From assembly GCA_023374045.1 (NCBI GenBank), contig CM041776.1, positions 317,242,722-317,306,721 on the forward strand: 64,000 nt of DNA. Reading direction: 5' to 3'. The DNA comes from Limonium bicolor. Taxonomy: Eukaryota > Streptophyta > Magnoliopsida > Caryophyllales > Plumbaginaceae. The notes under the pieces are model-generated. The model worked only from the letters and a program-made list of their open reading frames with translations, was not told the DNA's origin and did no database searches. The position numbers and the translations under genes were made by a program. Below are positions 32,804 through 43,983 of this stretch, piece by piece (position 1 is the first letter of the stretch; every line of letters starts with the position of its first letter).

Positions 32804-34250
32804 CTACCTACGAGAAGCTAGCAAGTGTGCACAAACATTTTCTTCCCTAGGTACATAATACCACAAAACCTGATCAAAAAATTTACAAGTTCTCCAAATG
32901 TCATCAACATAAGAGCCCACCACCATATCAAAACCATCAGCCCCATTCAAAATATCAACTAAACATTTACAATCCGAATAAAAGCAAACCTTCCTTAGAC
33001 TCACCCCCTTGCCCAAATAGCTGTCTGTAGCATTGCTTTTGTTTCAACCACCAGCGGAGAGTGTTCACCATTCTTCAAAACCACACCTTGACAACCTGCC
33101 AACACCAGCTTCCCATTTCGATAACCAACCACACCAAGCCTTGCAGGAGCCCCACTCTTGAAGCTCCCATCCACATAGATGCGAGCAGCATCATCAGCCA
33201 GCACCAAAACTCTTCCACCCACCTTAATAATCCCTCACCCAACACCAGCCACATCCAAGAATGCCCGCGTCTGGAACCAACCTTCATCCATACTAGCAGT
33301 AGATCCATGAATGACCTGGCAGCGACTAAACCAAAATTTCCACATTAAAAGAAGTAGCTTATCAAAAAGATGACCCTTCAAAAGCGAACAGAGATGCACA
33401 ATCCAATCCAAGAATGCACCATCAGTTTGGAACATAGCTAGGATGTCAATGCCCAACCAATCCCAATACTTAGACACATCAAAGCAATACATAAAAACAT
33501 GGTTAAAAGTATCTGCTGCACCACAGAAACAGACACCTAGACTGGTGTCATTAAACTTAAAACTTAAAAGTGCACCACACGGCATGGAATCATGCAACAA
33601 ACGCCACCAGAACACTTTGACACGGAGAGGTACTACACAATACCAAACTCTCTTGAGAATTTGCCCTATACAGCTGCCTACCCTAGAACTCTTAGGTGTT
33701 TTCACATTTCAAGCTGCGCAAGCCATAAAATAAGCAGAGCGAACTGAAAACTTGGTTGACTTCAAACCCTTCCATACCCACTGATCACCATCCTTGCCAT
33801 CTTTCAAATTTATAGACTTAATCAAACGCACGTCATTCTCTAGAAACCATCGCTCAAGGGTTTTCGTGCGCTAGCTTCTGTCTATAGGATTAATCAGCCA
33901 TGAAACCCTACCCTCTTTCTTAACCAGCCCCGGAAGCTTACAAGACGAAGGAACTCCCCTAGGCTTATTAGGAACCCAGGGAGAAAGGACCTCAATCGTT
34001 TCACCATCCTCCACCACCCTTCTTATCCCAACCTTAAAGAGATCTAAACAAGAGAAGGCTCCTCCACACAGGGCTAGGATGACTTCCCAAAGATGCACTC
34101 AACAAAGACCCTTCCTTAAAATCCTTGCACGTAAGATTTTAGAGAGCAGAAGAATTGGGCATGAAACTATCCTCCAAAGTTGGCGCAGAAGCAAGGCTTC
34201 ATTGAAAAAACCTAGATCCCAAAAGCCCATTCCCCCTAAGTTGTTGAGCT
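32804..34250 (-). pseudogene. L1-type LINE ORF2 remnant, C-terminal part
   Basis: Reading leftwards from about 34250: a segment of the type LGGMGFWDLGFFNEALLLRQ (post-reverse-transcriptase domain), then GIRRVVEDGETIEVLSPWVP, then a zf-RVT block (frame 33705-33235: VKVFWWRLLHDSMPCGALL with CFCGAADTFNHVFMYC), then an RNase H domain in two frames (33222-33001 with IYVDGSFKSG, and 33016-32804 with YVPREENVCAHLLA). Frames are shifted several times and contain stops. The reverse-transcriptase catalytic core is missing, so it is 5'-truncated, as is usual for LINEs. Confidence 0.85.
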
Positions 34251-36160
34251 AATTGCAAAGATATTGTTAGAAATCTCTGATATGTTAGGAATGGAGGAGG
34301 GAACTACGTGGAGAAAGTAACGAGTTACGGGTGAGCCTTACAAGCATGGGTGGCCGGAAAGCTAGACTATAAAACATTATTATCATGAAGCTAAATAAGG
34401 AAATCGACAACGTTGCTCAGCAACACTCTTCTCCAGATATGCTGGCCAAATGGAAAAGTCTGAATAGAGAACTGGATTGGCTTTAGTTGAAGGAAGAAAC
34501 TTGATGGACTTAGAGGTCCATAAAGCATTGGCTGCGAGAAGGGGATCACAATACATCCCACCCAACCGGCCCCAAACCCCTATGCTGGCATGTGTAGAAA
34601 ATAGCCTCCCACAAAAAATCTTGGATACCCCCTATGATTATGAGAAGAAGCTTGTGGTTTGAAATATGAATCCCAAGAAAGTGTCAGGACCCTACAAAAT
34701 TAAGGGTGTCCTCTTAAAAAACTTTTGGGATATTGTGGGAGATGACTTATAAACACTACTCTCCTAGTACTTAACATGGATAACACGCCAATTGGCCATG
34801 ACCATAACCATATTGCCCTCAGCCGAAGATAACCGCGGCTAGATCGATGAGAGACTTTCGCCTATCTCTTTGTGCAACACAATTTATCGGGTGGTCTCAC
34901 GTGTCATAGTGAATTGAATGCGATAAACGCTCAAATATGTGATTTCAGAAGACCAAAGGGCATTTGTTCAGGCCATTTGATTTTTGATGACATCTTTATT
35001 GTGCATGAATTCATGCATATGATGAAGACCTATAAGGTGATTAAGGAAGGTCACTTTTTCGTTAAACTTGGTATGGCCAAAGCCTTTGACGGGGTGGAGT
35101 GGCCCTTCATCTTGGATGTTCTTAGAAGTATGGGGTACCCGACTAGGTGGGTTAAAATTGTTGAAAACGCATTACATTTGTGTCATCTGCGGTCTTGATT
35201 AATGGTTACTAGGACGCACCTTCTACCTCCAACAAGGATTACGACAAGAAGATTCCTTGAGTCCTTTTTTATTTGTTTGTTGCATGGAATCCCTCTTCTC
35301 CAATCTTAGGACTACTACTATGGCAGGACCTATTAATGGTATCACTTGTCGAGGTATGTTGCGGTGTTACCAACCTTTATTTCGCTGATGATTACCTAGT
35401 ATTTGGAAGGACCAATCAGGTAAATGCCGACATCATCATGGATCTTATCCATGACTTTCGTGATGCCTTAGGCTAATGTATTAATGTCTCTAAATCAGGG
35501 CTTATGTTCTCAGCAAACCTTTCCACCGCTATTAAGCATCAAATCTCCTCATCGTTGGGTATTAATGAGGTAGATGACCTTGACTCTAGTTGGTTTTCAA
35601 AAGTTCAGTTGGTAATAATAAGAGAGAAATCTTTGGACACATTCGAGACAAAGTTTACAAAAGAGTTCAGGGCTGGGATCGCCTGGTCTCTCAAGCGAGA
35701 AGATACATCTTAACTAAATCAGTCCTTCAAGCAATCTCATCTCATGTTATGAGTGTCATCCGTCTGCCGAATTCACTCATTAAGGAGCTGCAAGAAATTA
35801 TTCGAAGATTTTGGTGGCCGGGTTTGCTTAATAAGAAAGATATTTGTTGGCGAAGTTGGGAGACTCTTTGCAAGAGTTTTGATAATAAGGCTTGGGTTTT
35901 TGAGACCACCGTTGTTTTCATGATGCCCTTCTTGCCCGACAAGGCTGGAGAATCCTGTCTTAACTTAACCTCTTGGTATCTAAGGTCTTGAAAACTAAAT
36001 ACTTCATTAACGAAGGTGTCAAGAAAGCTCAACTGGGAGCACGCCCATGCCCGGTTTGGAGTTCGATCTAAAAGGCTATGTACATTTTAAGAGCAAAGGG
36101 CAAGAAGAGTGGATGGCAACAACACAACGATTAATTTAATAGATAGATGATTGTTGGATA

Positions 36161-37052
36161 ACACTAGTACAAAAAACGCCTATTTCGGTGCCCCTGTTTC
36201 GGCGGTTGTAGATAAAACCGTCAAAATAGGTTCATTTCCTGGGATTTTTTTCCGAAATTTTCAAAAGGCCCCTTAAATTTTAGTCTATTTCGGCGGTTGT
36301 TAGTAACAACCGCCGAAATAGACTTTATTTTATTACATATTTGCTCGCCGGCCTAATCTCTTCATCTTCTCTTCTCTCTAATTTCGCATCCCTAACTAGC
36401 GAACATGGTCTGCGCCTCTCTTCTTCACTTGCTCTCATGGTGATTTCGCAACCAAACCGGTGGCTTCTCTTTCCCGTTCTCTCAGTAAATTCAACCCTAA
36501 CTGGCAAACAAACATGCTCTGCACACCTTTCTTCATCCTATAATCTCACGGTAATTTTGCAGGCGAACTTACATGCTCTGCGCCTGTGTTCATTTTCTTC
36601 TCTTGTGGTAATATACTCAAACTTATCTTATTCTCTCTGGGAACCGGTAATATACTTGAACTTACATGCTCTGCGCCTGTACGTGTTCATTTTCTTCTCT
36701 CGTGGCGAACTTACATGCTCTGTGCCTTCATTCTCGTGGATGCGCCTCTTTAAAATCGCTGGAACTACTGCTGAGAGGTTGAAGACGACGCGGAAATCAA
36801 TTTTTTTAAGAGGACCTATTTCGGCGGTTGTTAGCTAGGAACCGCCGAAATAGGTGTTTTTTTATTATTTTAAAACGCGCTTATCTCGGCGGTTTTTAGC
36901 TAACAACTGCCGAAACAGATTACCTATTTCGGCGGTTGTACAACCGCCAAGATAGGATTGTACACCTATCTTGGCGCACTCCATTTTGGCGGTTCACAAC
37001 CGCCGAAATAGGCTATTTGGAACCGCCGAAATAAGTGTTTTTTGTACTAGTG
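36161..37052. mobile_element. non-autonomous CACTA (En/Spm) element, TAA target duplication
   Basis: Begins CACTAGTACAAAAAACGCC and ends GTGTTTTTTGTACTAGTG, perfect CACTA-type inverted ends. The 3-bp duplication TAA (36158-36160 and 37053-37055) flanks it. Many copies of the subterminal motif TATTTCGGCGGTT lie in both orientations near the two ends. The interior has repeats of an AACTTACATGCTCTGYGCCT unit (about 36560, 36660 and 36710), which explain the 165-codon open frame at 36341-36838. No transposase is present. If one TAA is kept, the LINE frame reads through the site. Confidence 0.93.
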
Positions 37053-37330
37053 TAAGAAGAGAGGTAAACCTTGGGAATGAAGTTTGCTGCATGAGGCTTG
37101 TGAGCATGGAATTGTTTCTTGGCTAATCAACACAGGGGAACTGTCATGGAATAAAGAACGCATTTGTGAATGGTTCCCGACTAAGGATGCTGAACTTATT
37201 TTGAGAATGATCTTGAGAAGGGAAGGATTCAAAGACGCCTGGTGCAGGGGAGACACTAAGAATTGATCATTTTTAGTAAAATAAGCTTACCATCTAGCTT
37301 GTTAAATTTAGTTCAGAAGGATTCATCTTC

Positions 37331-37768
37331 ATATCAGAGCCCTATTGGTTTGGCTATGAAAAGGCTGAGAAGATGCTTCTTGCCATAGAGAGTCAAACTT
37401 TTTGTTTAGAAGCTATTGTAGGGTGTTCTTCCCCGTAGGGCCATAAACTATGAACGATGCGCCCGTCCACTTGCAGCCCATGGTGCAACTTCTGTGGTAA
37501 ATGTGAAACTATGAGCCGTGTCTTCCTTTATTGTCCTATCATCAAGGATTTCATATCAGAGCCCTATCGGTTTGGCTATTGAAAGGCCGCGAAGATGCTT
37601 CTTGCCACAGAGAGTCAGCCTTTTTGTTTGTAAGCTATTGTAGGGTATTCCACGTAGGGCCATAATCTATGAACGATGCCCGTCCACTTGCAGCCCATGG
37701 TGCAACTTCTATGGTAAATTTGAAATTATGAACCATGTCTTCCTTCATTGTCCTATCATCAAGGCTTA
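37331..37768 (+). repeat. tandem duplication of about 222 bp inside the LINE remnant
   Basis: ATATCAGAGCCCTATTGGTT at 37331 recurs as ATATCAGAGCCCTATCGGTT at 37553, and the copies run in parallel to ATTGTCCTATCATCAAGG. They cover the LINE zinc-binding region (CCACTTGCAGCCCATGGTGC in both). Several substitutions separate them, so the duplication is not recent. Confidence 0.88.
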
Positions 37769-38490
37769 GTGGTATTTTGATAATCTAGTCAGACCAAGTA
37801 CCTTCAACAGTGCTAATTCCTCAAGGGATTGGCTGTTGTTTATGTGCACCCAGCATGATTTAATTATTATGGAGCAGGTTGTTATGTTTCTCTGGATGGC
37901 ATGGTTCGCTAGATGCCAACTACGACATGGGAGAGTTGGCTCTCTTGCTCAAGGGATGGACCAAGCGGACTCTTTTCTGGATACTGCTTCATCAAAAAGC
38001 TCTTAAAGCTTTCCGCACTCAGAGAGCAATGCGATGGCCTCATCTGAAGCGGTCAGGGTCTTTGTTGATGGTGTGGATCAAACCAATTCAAGCATGGGAG
38101 TTGTTTATCGGGGGCCAACTCACTACTTGTTGTTAGCTGCGTAAAGGGTCAAGTCGCTTGGGATCCGCAGGTGGTTAAAGCGAAAGCATTGCTGTTTGGC
38201 ATGGAGGTAGCATCAAAATTAGGTGTTACAAATGTTCATTTTTATTCTGCTTGCCAAACAAATATCAATCACCTTACGAACAAAAGGGAGGTGTGGCCCG
38301 ATGTTCAACTTGTCTTCTAAGATGTCTTAACTTCTTCTTCTACATCCTTTTCACATGTTTCTTGGTCCTATACTAGTAGGGAGGACAATACTGAAGTTCA
38401 CTTGTTGGCTAACCTAGGGAGACAGGGTAGAATTGAAGGCATCCGGGTGGATGAATTTCCTTCATGTATTAACAACATAATTGCTTAATG

Positions 38491-39360
38491 AGAAGTTACC
38501 AGTTTTGAAAATAAAAACTAAATAAAGAGCCACACTTTGTTTCCCAAAATTAAATGGGAGAGATGGATGGAGTTATGAGCAAGAAATTAACATCCCAATC
38601 ATTAAAAGATCATACCATTGAATCAAAAGACTTGCAAAATAGACAAGAAATTTTTCATAATGAGTCAAACACCATACAACACAGGGAATTGATTAACCAG
38701 ATGGTTAATGATAAACTTGAAATTATCCTTCATAATTAAAGATGAAAGTCCTTAACTCCTAGTAACTTGCAGTTCAAACGCTACACCTCCGCTTTAGCCT
38801 CTAGTAGGCTTGGGAAAGATCTTCATTGTATGATGACAACCAGGAGCAATTTCTTCTACTGTAACACTCAACCATACCTAGATGATTGCTTCAACAACAT
38901 TAGTGTTAATTTTAATCCATTGCTTGGTGACAGCGACCACCAGATAATTGATTTTGATCTAGGAACCATTGAAAGGGGTAAACCATTCACCCTTATACTC
39001 ACTATAAACATAGGAGATCTAACCATTCTGACTTGGAAAAAGTTAAATCACCTAATGAATAGCCGAGTTCCACGCAAACTATATAACATGTAAGACATTT
39101 TCCATTTTTTTAGTTCTATTTATTCTACTTCATCTAAGGACCTTATCAATGAACCATAATTAATTGTCAAGCTCAATCAATTATCACAGGTTTCCTTACA
39201 AAACCCAAAATCAGCCATCGCATGAGAGAGGGTGTTAGTGTGCCCATAGTTTTGCAATCAAAGGATCGCCCACTTCGACAAGCAATATTATGAACACATG
39301 GGATTAGATGCCATGGAGGGATGCAAGATGGTAAACCATGGCAACTGAGAAAGATCCGGA
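38491..39360 (+). other. stretch with a possible LINE-endonuclease-like open frame
   Basis: The frame 38767-39093 (108 codons) contains TRSNFFYCNTQPYLDD and GDSDHQIIDFDL. The second looks like the SDH motif that ends the endonuclease domain of many LINEs (usual form NSDHNxVxFxL). No other LINE part is attached and the frame lacks the amino-terminal half of the domain. It could be chance. The rest of the stretch shows nothing recognisable. Confidence 0.25.
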
Positions 39361-42300
39361 CAATAGTACAAAACATGCCTTTTTCGGCGGTTTTACAGGG
39401 TTAGCCGAAAGAGTATGGGTTGAAAGGTTTTTTGGCCCCTCACTAAAAACCGTCGAAAAACGTTTTTTTAAATGTCATTTTCGGCGGTTTTGGGTAGAAA
39501 CGGCAAAAAATGAACTTATATTTTTGGCGGTTTTATACTCGAAACCGCCAAAATGATATTTAAAAAAAAACATTTTATCGTCCCTGATCGAATAGTTAAG
39601 ACTCTTACACTATAGAGCACTCTTGCCACCAAATCACCACCTCTTCCCTCGCCACCATATGTGCCGCCAGCTGCGTTGTTGCCACCGCTCGTCACCACCA
39701 CAGTCGTCGCCTAAGTCGTCGCCTGAGTCCAGTGATGCTTCCTCCCTACATATAGTCCAAAACTTGCCCCAATTTATTACGTTAGATTTTTTTTGAATTT
39801 TAACCTTCAAATTGTTGATAAATTGGGTATTAATTTGTTGATTAAATGTGATTGTTGATTTATTTATGTGATTTGGAGTGTATCGGACTAATTGGTTTGA
39901 TTGAAACTATTAGATTTGGGTTAGTTTTACAAAATCATTTACATGTCTGCAAGGTGTTCGATAAAATGACTACCAATTTTAGTGACATTTTTTTCTTTTC
40001 TACCATTGTTTGTGTGAAGTGGCTGATAAATAAACAATATTGATGGATTGACATTTTACTTTTAAAAGTTTGACTTATTGTTAGTTTAGTTGATTTTATG
40101 TTGTGAGTTTATAATAGGTCTTGATATTGATTAAATATAGACAAGGAGTTAGATATTACACAAGTCGTTGGTTCCTCCGCCTACTATATATACGAACGTG
40201 CCTTTACCAAATTTAGGTTGATTATTATCATTAATGTTCATTAAAATATGGATGAACATTCAATTTTTAAAATTTTTTGAATTTATGTGTGTAGAATGGA
40301 CCGTGAATGGATGTACGGTCAAAGAGGGAATTATTTTGAGAGCAATGTAGATAATGAATTTTTCAAATTGGCCCTCGATCATCAAAAAATGATGAACGAC
40401 TCCCACATTCCTTGTCCTTGTGCTTAGTGTGAACTTCGCAATAAGTACCCTAGCATACATACAGTTAGATTTCATCTATCAAGACGTGGGTTTATGCCAA
40501 ACTATAAGATATGGTTCTTGCATGGCGAGTCTGTAGAAGCTAGTAGCAGAGTGCATACTTCTACTCAAATGAACAGTGAACTAAGAATTGAAACTCTCAT
40601 TGATACAATTCCTAATAATGAGTGTGATCAGAGTGCCACTGAAATCAACGACGACAGTGAAAAGCTTGAACAATTGGACTTCATGCTATAAAATGTTGAA
40701 GATAATTTCACTGACCAACCGGCTGAATACCGACAACTAGTTGACGCATCACGGTCCCCTCTTTTTAAAATTGCTCCAAATTTACAAAATGACAACCGTG
40801 CTGCACTTGTTCAATTTGAAAACAAGATTTGTCTTGAGTGACAAGAGTTTTACCACACTACTAAAACTCTTTTATGACATGCTTTTAGATGATAACGTAC
40901 TTCCTACTTCTACTTATGAGGCAAAAAGTTGATGTGTCACATGGGAGTGAAGTACGAAAAGATACTTGTATGTTCAAACAATTGTATACCATATAGATGA
41001 GAGAATGCATATTTGAATCAGTGTCCACAATGTCATCTTTCACGCTATAAACAGAAAGACGGCCAACCATCTAATTCCAAGAAAAAAGTCCTCCAGCAAA
41101 AGTCATCTGGTATTTACCCATATTACCAAGATTCAAGCGTCTGTTTGCAAAAATCAAAGATGCCCAAAATTTAAGATGCCATGCAGAAGGAAGACAAAAT
41201 GATGATAAGCTGAGACATTCAGCCGATTCACTACAGTGGAGGAATATCAACAAAAGATTTCAAGATTTTCCAGTGATAACCGAAATTTGAGAATTGGCTT
41301 GTGTACAAATGGGATGAATCCGTATGGCACACTAAGTAGTCAACACAACACTTAGCCTATTCTACTAATGATCTATAATCTTCCATCATGGTTGCGTATG
41401 AAACGGAAATATATAATGCTATCATTGCTGATTTCTGGACCGAAACAGCCTGGAAACAATATAGATGTCTATCTTGCACCGTCGATAAACGATTTGAAAT
41501 TGTTGAGGAATGAGGGGGCAATTGTGTATGACGGTTATGGTAGACAAAATTTTACACTTCGTGCCATTGTGTTTTGCAATTAATGATTTTCTTAGGGTGT
41601 GGAAACTTATTTGGGTATATTGTGAAAGTAACATTTGTTTGCCCAATATGTGAAGATGATAGTTATTCTGTTCGTCTACAGTTTTGTGGCAAGAATGCTT
41701 ACATGTGCCATGACAGATTACTGCCAGGTGTCAATAGAACACCCGTATCGTAAGAAAAAAATTGTTCAATGGAAAGACCAAGACACGTGTGGCTCGTATG
41801 CCTTTAACTTCTGTAGAGATCTATGAAAAGGTGAAAGACAATGAGAATGTGTTTAATGATAAATCTCAGTCTGCCCAAAAGAAAATTTGGAAAAAAATGT
41901 TCAATATTTTGGAAACTTTTGTACTGAAAACATTTACCGATTAGACATTGTCTAGATTTCATGCATATTGTTAAGAATGTTGCTAATGCTGTTGTTGGGA
42001 CATTGCTTAACATACATGGAAAAAAAAGACGGAATAAAGGTTCGAAAGGACATGGAAGCTATAGGCATACGTGAGGAGTTGCAAGAAAGAGGCAAACGAA
42101 CAAATATACCTCCATCATGCTACACTTTGTCTAAAAATGAGAAGATCATCTTTTGAAAATGCCTTCATTCTATTAAGGTTCCTACTGGATACTCTTCTAA
42201 TTGGAAGATTTTTGGTTCAATGAAGGATTTGAAGTTGGTCAGGCTGAAGTCTCATGATTCTCATGTCTTGATGTTGCACCTCTTTCCCATTGCTATTCAT

Positions 42301-43575
42301 GGTATATTGCCAAAAAATGTGTGAAATGCAATTACAAGATTGTGTTAGTTTTTTAATGTTGTGTGCAATAAAGTTTTGGATGCTGGCACACTAGACAATC
42401 TGCAGAGTGATGTTGTTGTGACACTCTACCAACTTAAAATATATTTTCCACCATTGTTTTTGACATCATGGTTCACTTAGTTGTTCACATTGTAAAAGTA
42501 ATCAAATTATGTGGTCCCATATATTTGAGATACATGTATTTGTTTGAAAGATATATGAAAAATTTGAAGGGATGAATGAAGAACAGATATTGACTTAAAG
42601 GGAGCATTATAGAAGGGACAATAACTTAGAAGGTGACAAACTTTTGTACTAAATATTTAAAGGGTGCAGAGGTTATTGAAGTGCCACAAGGGAGACCACG
42701 GGAGGGGCAAAAGGTCAAGGTGTTATTGGAAAAAACAATTGTGGCAATTGATTCATCCTTAATAGAGTTAGCACATTTGTTTGTTTTACATCGTCTTGAG
42801 ATAATTGAGCCATTTTTGAGAAGTATATGACTGCACTAAGAGGTCAATATCATGGGAGGAATATTGTTTGGTTGACAAAAGAGCAAAACAAGACCTTTTG
42901 TGCATGGTTTATAGATCATGTCATGAGAATATCATTAATAATTTAATAGAGCCTGCTAATGTTAGTAAAGAGCTTTGTTGGTTAGCTCTGGGACCCAGTT
43001 CCACTACTTTATCTTATGAAGGGTATGATATCAATGGGTTCACCTATTGAACAAAACGACAAGATGAAAAATATTTAAACTAGGACACCGGGGTTAAAGT
43101 TAAAGCAACAACAACTGAATATGCCAGGGGTGATCTAGCTCCAGTGACTTTAACATCATGTTGGTATTATGGATTCATTGAAGACCTTTTAGAACTTGAT
43201 TATAAATTTCAAAAGTTTGTTATATTCAAATGCAAATGGGTGGATAATAGACACGATTATTGAGTTCATGATGGGTTTAACTTGGTTGATCTATCACGCA
43301 TTGGTCATAGACAAGATCCGTTCATATTTCCCAAAGACTGTGAATAAGTATTTTATATTGAAGACCCAACAAATTCTAGATGGTCAGTGGTTTTACCAAG
43401 GAAAAGATTTGTCAACACAACTGTAGATCAAAGTGAAGATGATGAGTTACTATTTAATAAGACACAACCATTTTCTAATAGCATTTTTGTCACAGACAAT
43501 GTTGATATTCTGGACGATGTGGTTTATGCTAGGTCTGATCACGATGAGGATTTTTGGGTTGACAACCATAAATGA
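39361..43575 (+). mobile_element. decayed CACTA (En/Spm) element, left end and transposase remnant
   Basis: The left end reads CAATAGTACAAAACATGCC, a mutated CACTA terminus, followed by TTTTCGGCGGTTTT subterminal copies in both orientations up to about 39550. The same TTTCGGCGGTT motif marks the intact miniature at 36161-37052, so the two belong to one family. The transposase remnant follows at 40296. The matching right terminus is not found; the sequence runs into a foldback remnant after about 43600. Confidence 0.75.
40296..43575 (+). pseudogene. TNP2-type CACTA transposase remnant
   Basis: Starts MDREWMYGQRGNYFESNVDNE, the transposase-associated domain, with CPCA/CEL zinc-binding traces and a HLSRRGFMPNYKIWFLHGE-like segment (about 40296-40530). 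TNP2 landmarks follow: a CPQCHLSRYK region (41020-41060), MIYNLPSWLRMKRKYIMLSL and SGPKQPGNNIDVYL (41368-41475), the PPSCYTLSKNEKIIF region (about 42110-42160), and SYEGYDINGFTY plus GLTWLIY...FPKTVN of the C-terminal DUF4216 domain (43010-43390). The tail frame (43387-43575) matches the end of that domain. Multiple frameshifts and stops show it cannot code for an active transposase. Confidence 0.85.
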
Positions 43576-43754
43576 TGTGTTACAAATGTTAGGTAAATGA
43601 GTTAATGATTATCTCTTGAGTTGTATTATTACTAATGTTTTATTGTTTATTCATTTGATAAATAACTTATTGTTTTTATTAGTAATTTATTATTGTTTAT
43701 TCACTTGATAAATATTTAAATATTTTTTATAGCTATCTATATTTTTATAGTACT

Positions 43755-43983
43755 TTTAACTTTTTATGAATTTTAATGAATTTTTAACATTTAGTGGCAT
43801 ATTATGAATTTTAAAAGTACTTTGTTATCTACTAAGGGTATTTTTGTCTTTTTGCTTCTGGTTAACGATATAGTGACATTTCATGGACTTTTGCAGAAAT
43901 ATAGTGACATTTTGTGACTTTCTTTTTTTAGTGGCATTTCATGAATTACCCAAAAATATATTGGCATTTCATGAAATTTCCCA
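43755..43983. mobile_element. right-end remnant of a Mutator-like foldback element
   Basis: Ends TTGGCATTTCATGAAATTTCCC at 43983, the inverse of a GGGAAATTTCA start as in the element at 7001. The arm is built of repeats like TAGTGACATTTCATGGA and TAGTGGCATTTCATGAA (about 43795, 43873, 43906, 43930 and 43962). No left counterpart is found in the window, so it is a one-ended remnant. Confidence 0.55.

Larger units (their letters stand above)
34380..38490 (+). pseudogene. L1-type LINE ORF2 remnant, split by a CACTA element
   Basis: Traces begin with the RELDWL...EGDHNT segment and PKKVSGPYKIKG...FWDIVGDD (34680-34750). They continue with the reverse transcriptase: GHLIFDDIFIVHE, then KLGMAKAFDGVEW with the first catalytic Asp region, and YFADD (35378-35392). 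Next come GHIRDKVYKRVQGWDR and RRFWWPG. A CACTA element (36161-37052) interrupts the frame. Beyond it follow WNKERICEWFPTKDAELIL (37140-37205), the zinc-binding region with a duplication of about 222 bp, and an RNase H remnant (VFVDGVDQTNSSMG at about 38060-38100). Many stops and shifts make it inactive. It differs in sequence from the minus-strand LINE on its left. Confidence 0.85.

Noticed and set aside
36341..36838. 165-codon frame inside the CACTA miniature
   Set aside because: Contains internal repeats and subterminal motif translation; no transposase or other domain.
32804..38490. Single LINE with twin-priming inversion
   Set aside because: Both halves contain the same 3' part of ORF2 with different sequence, so they are separate insertions.
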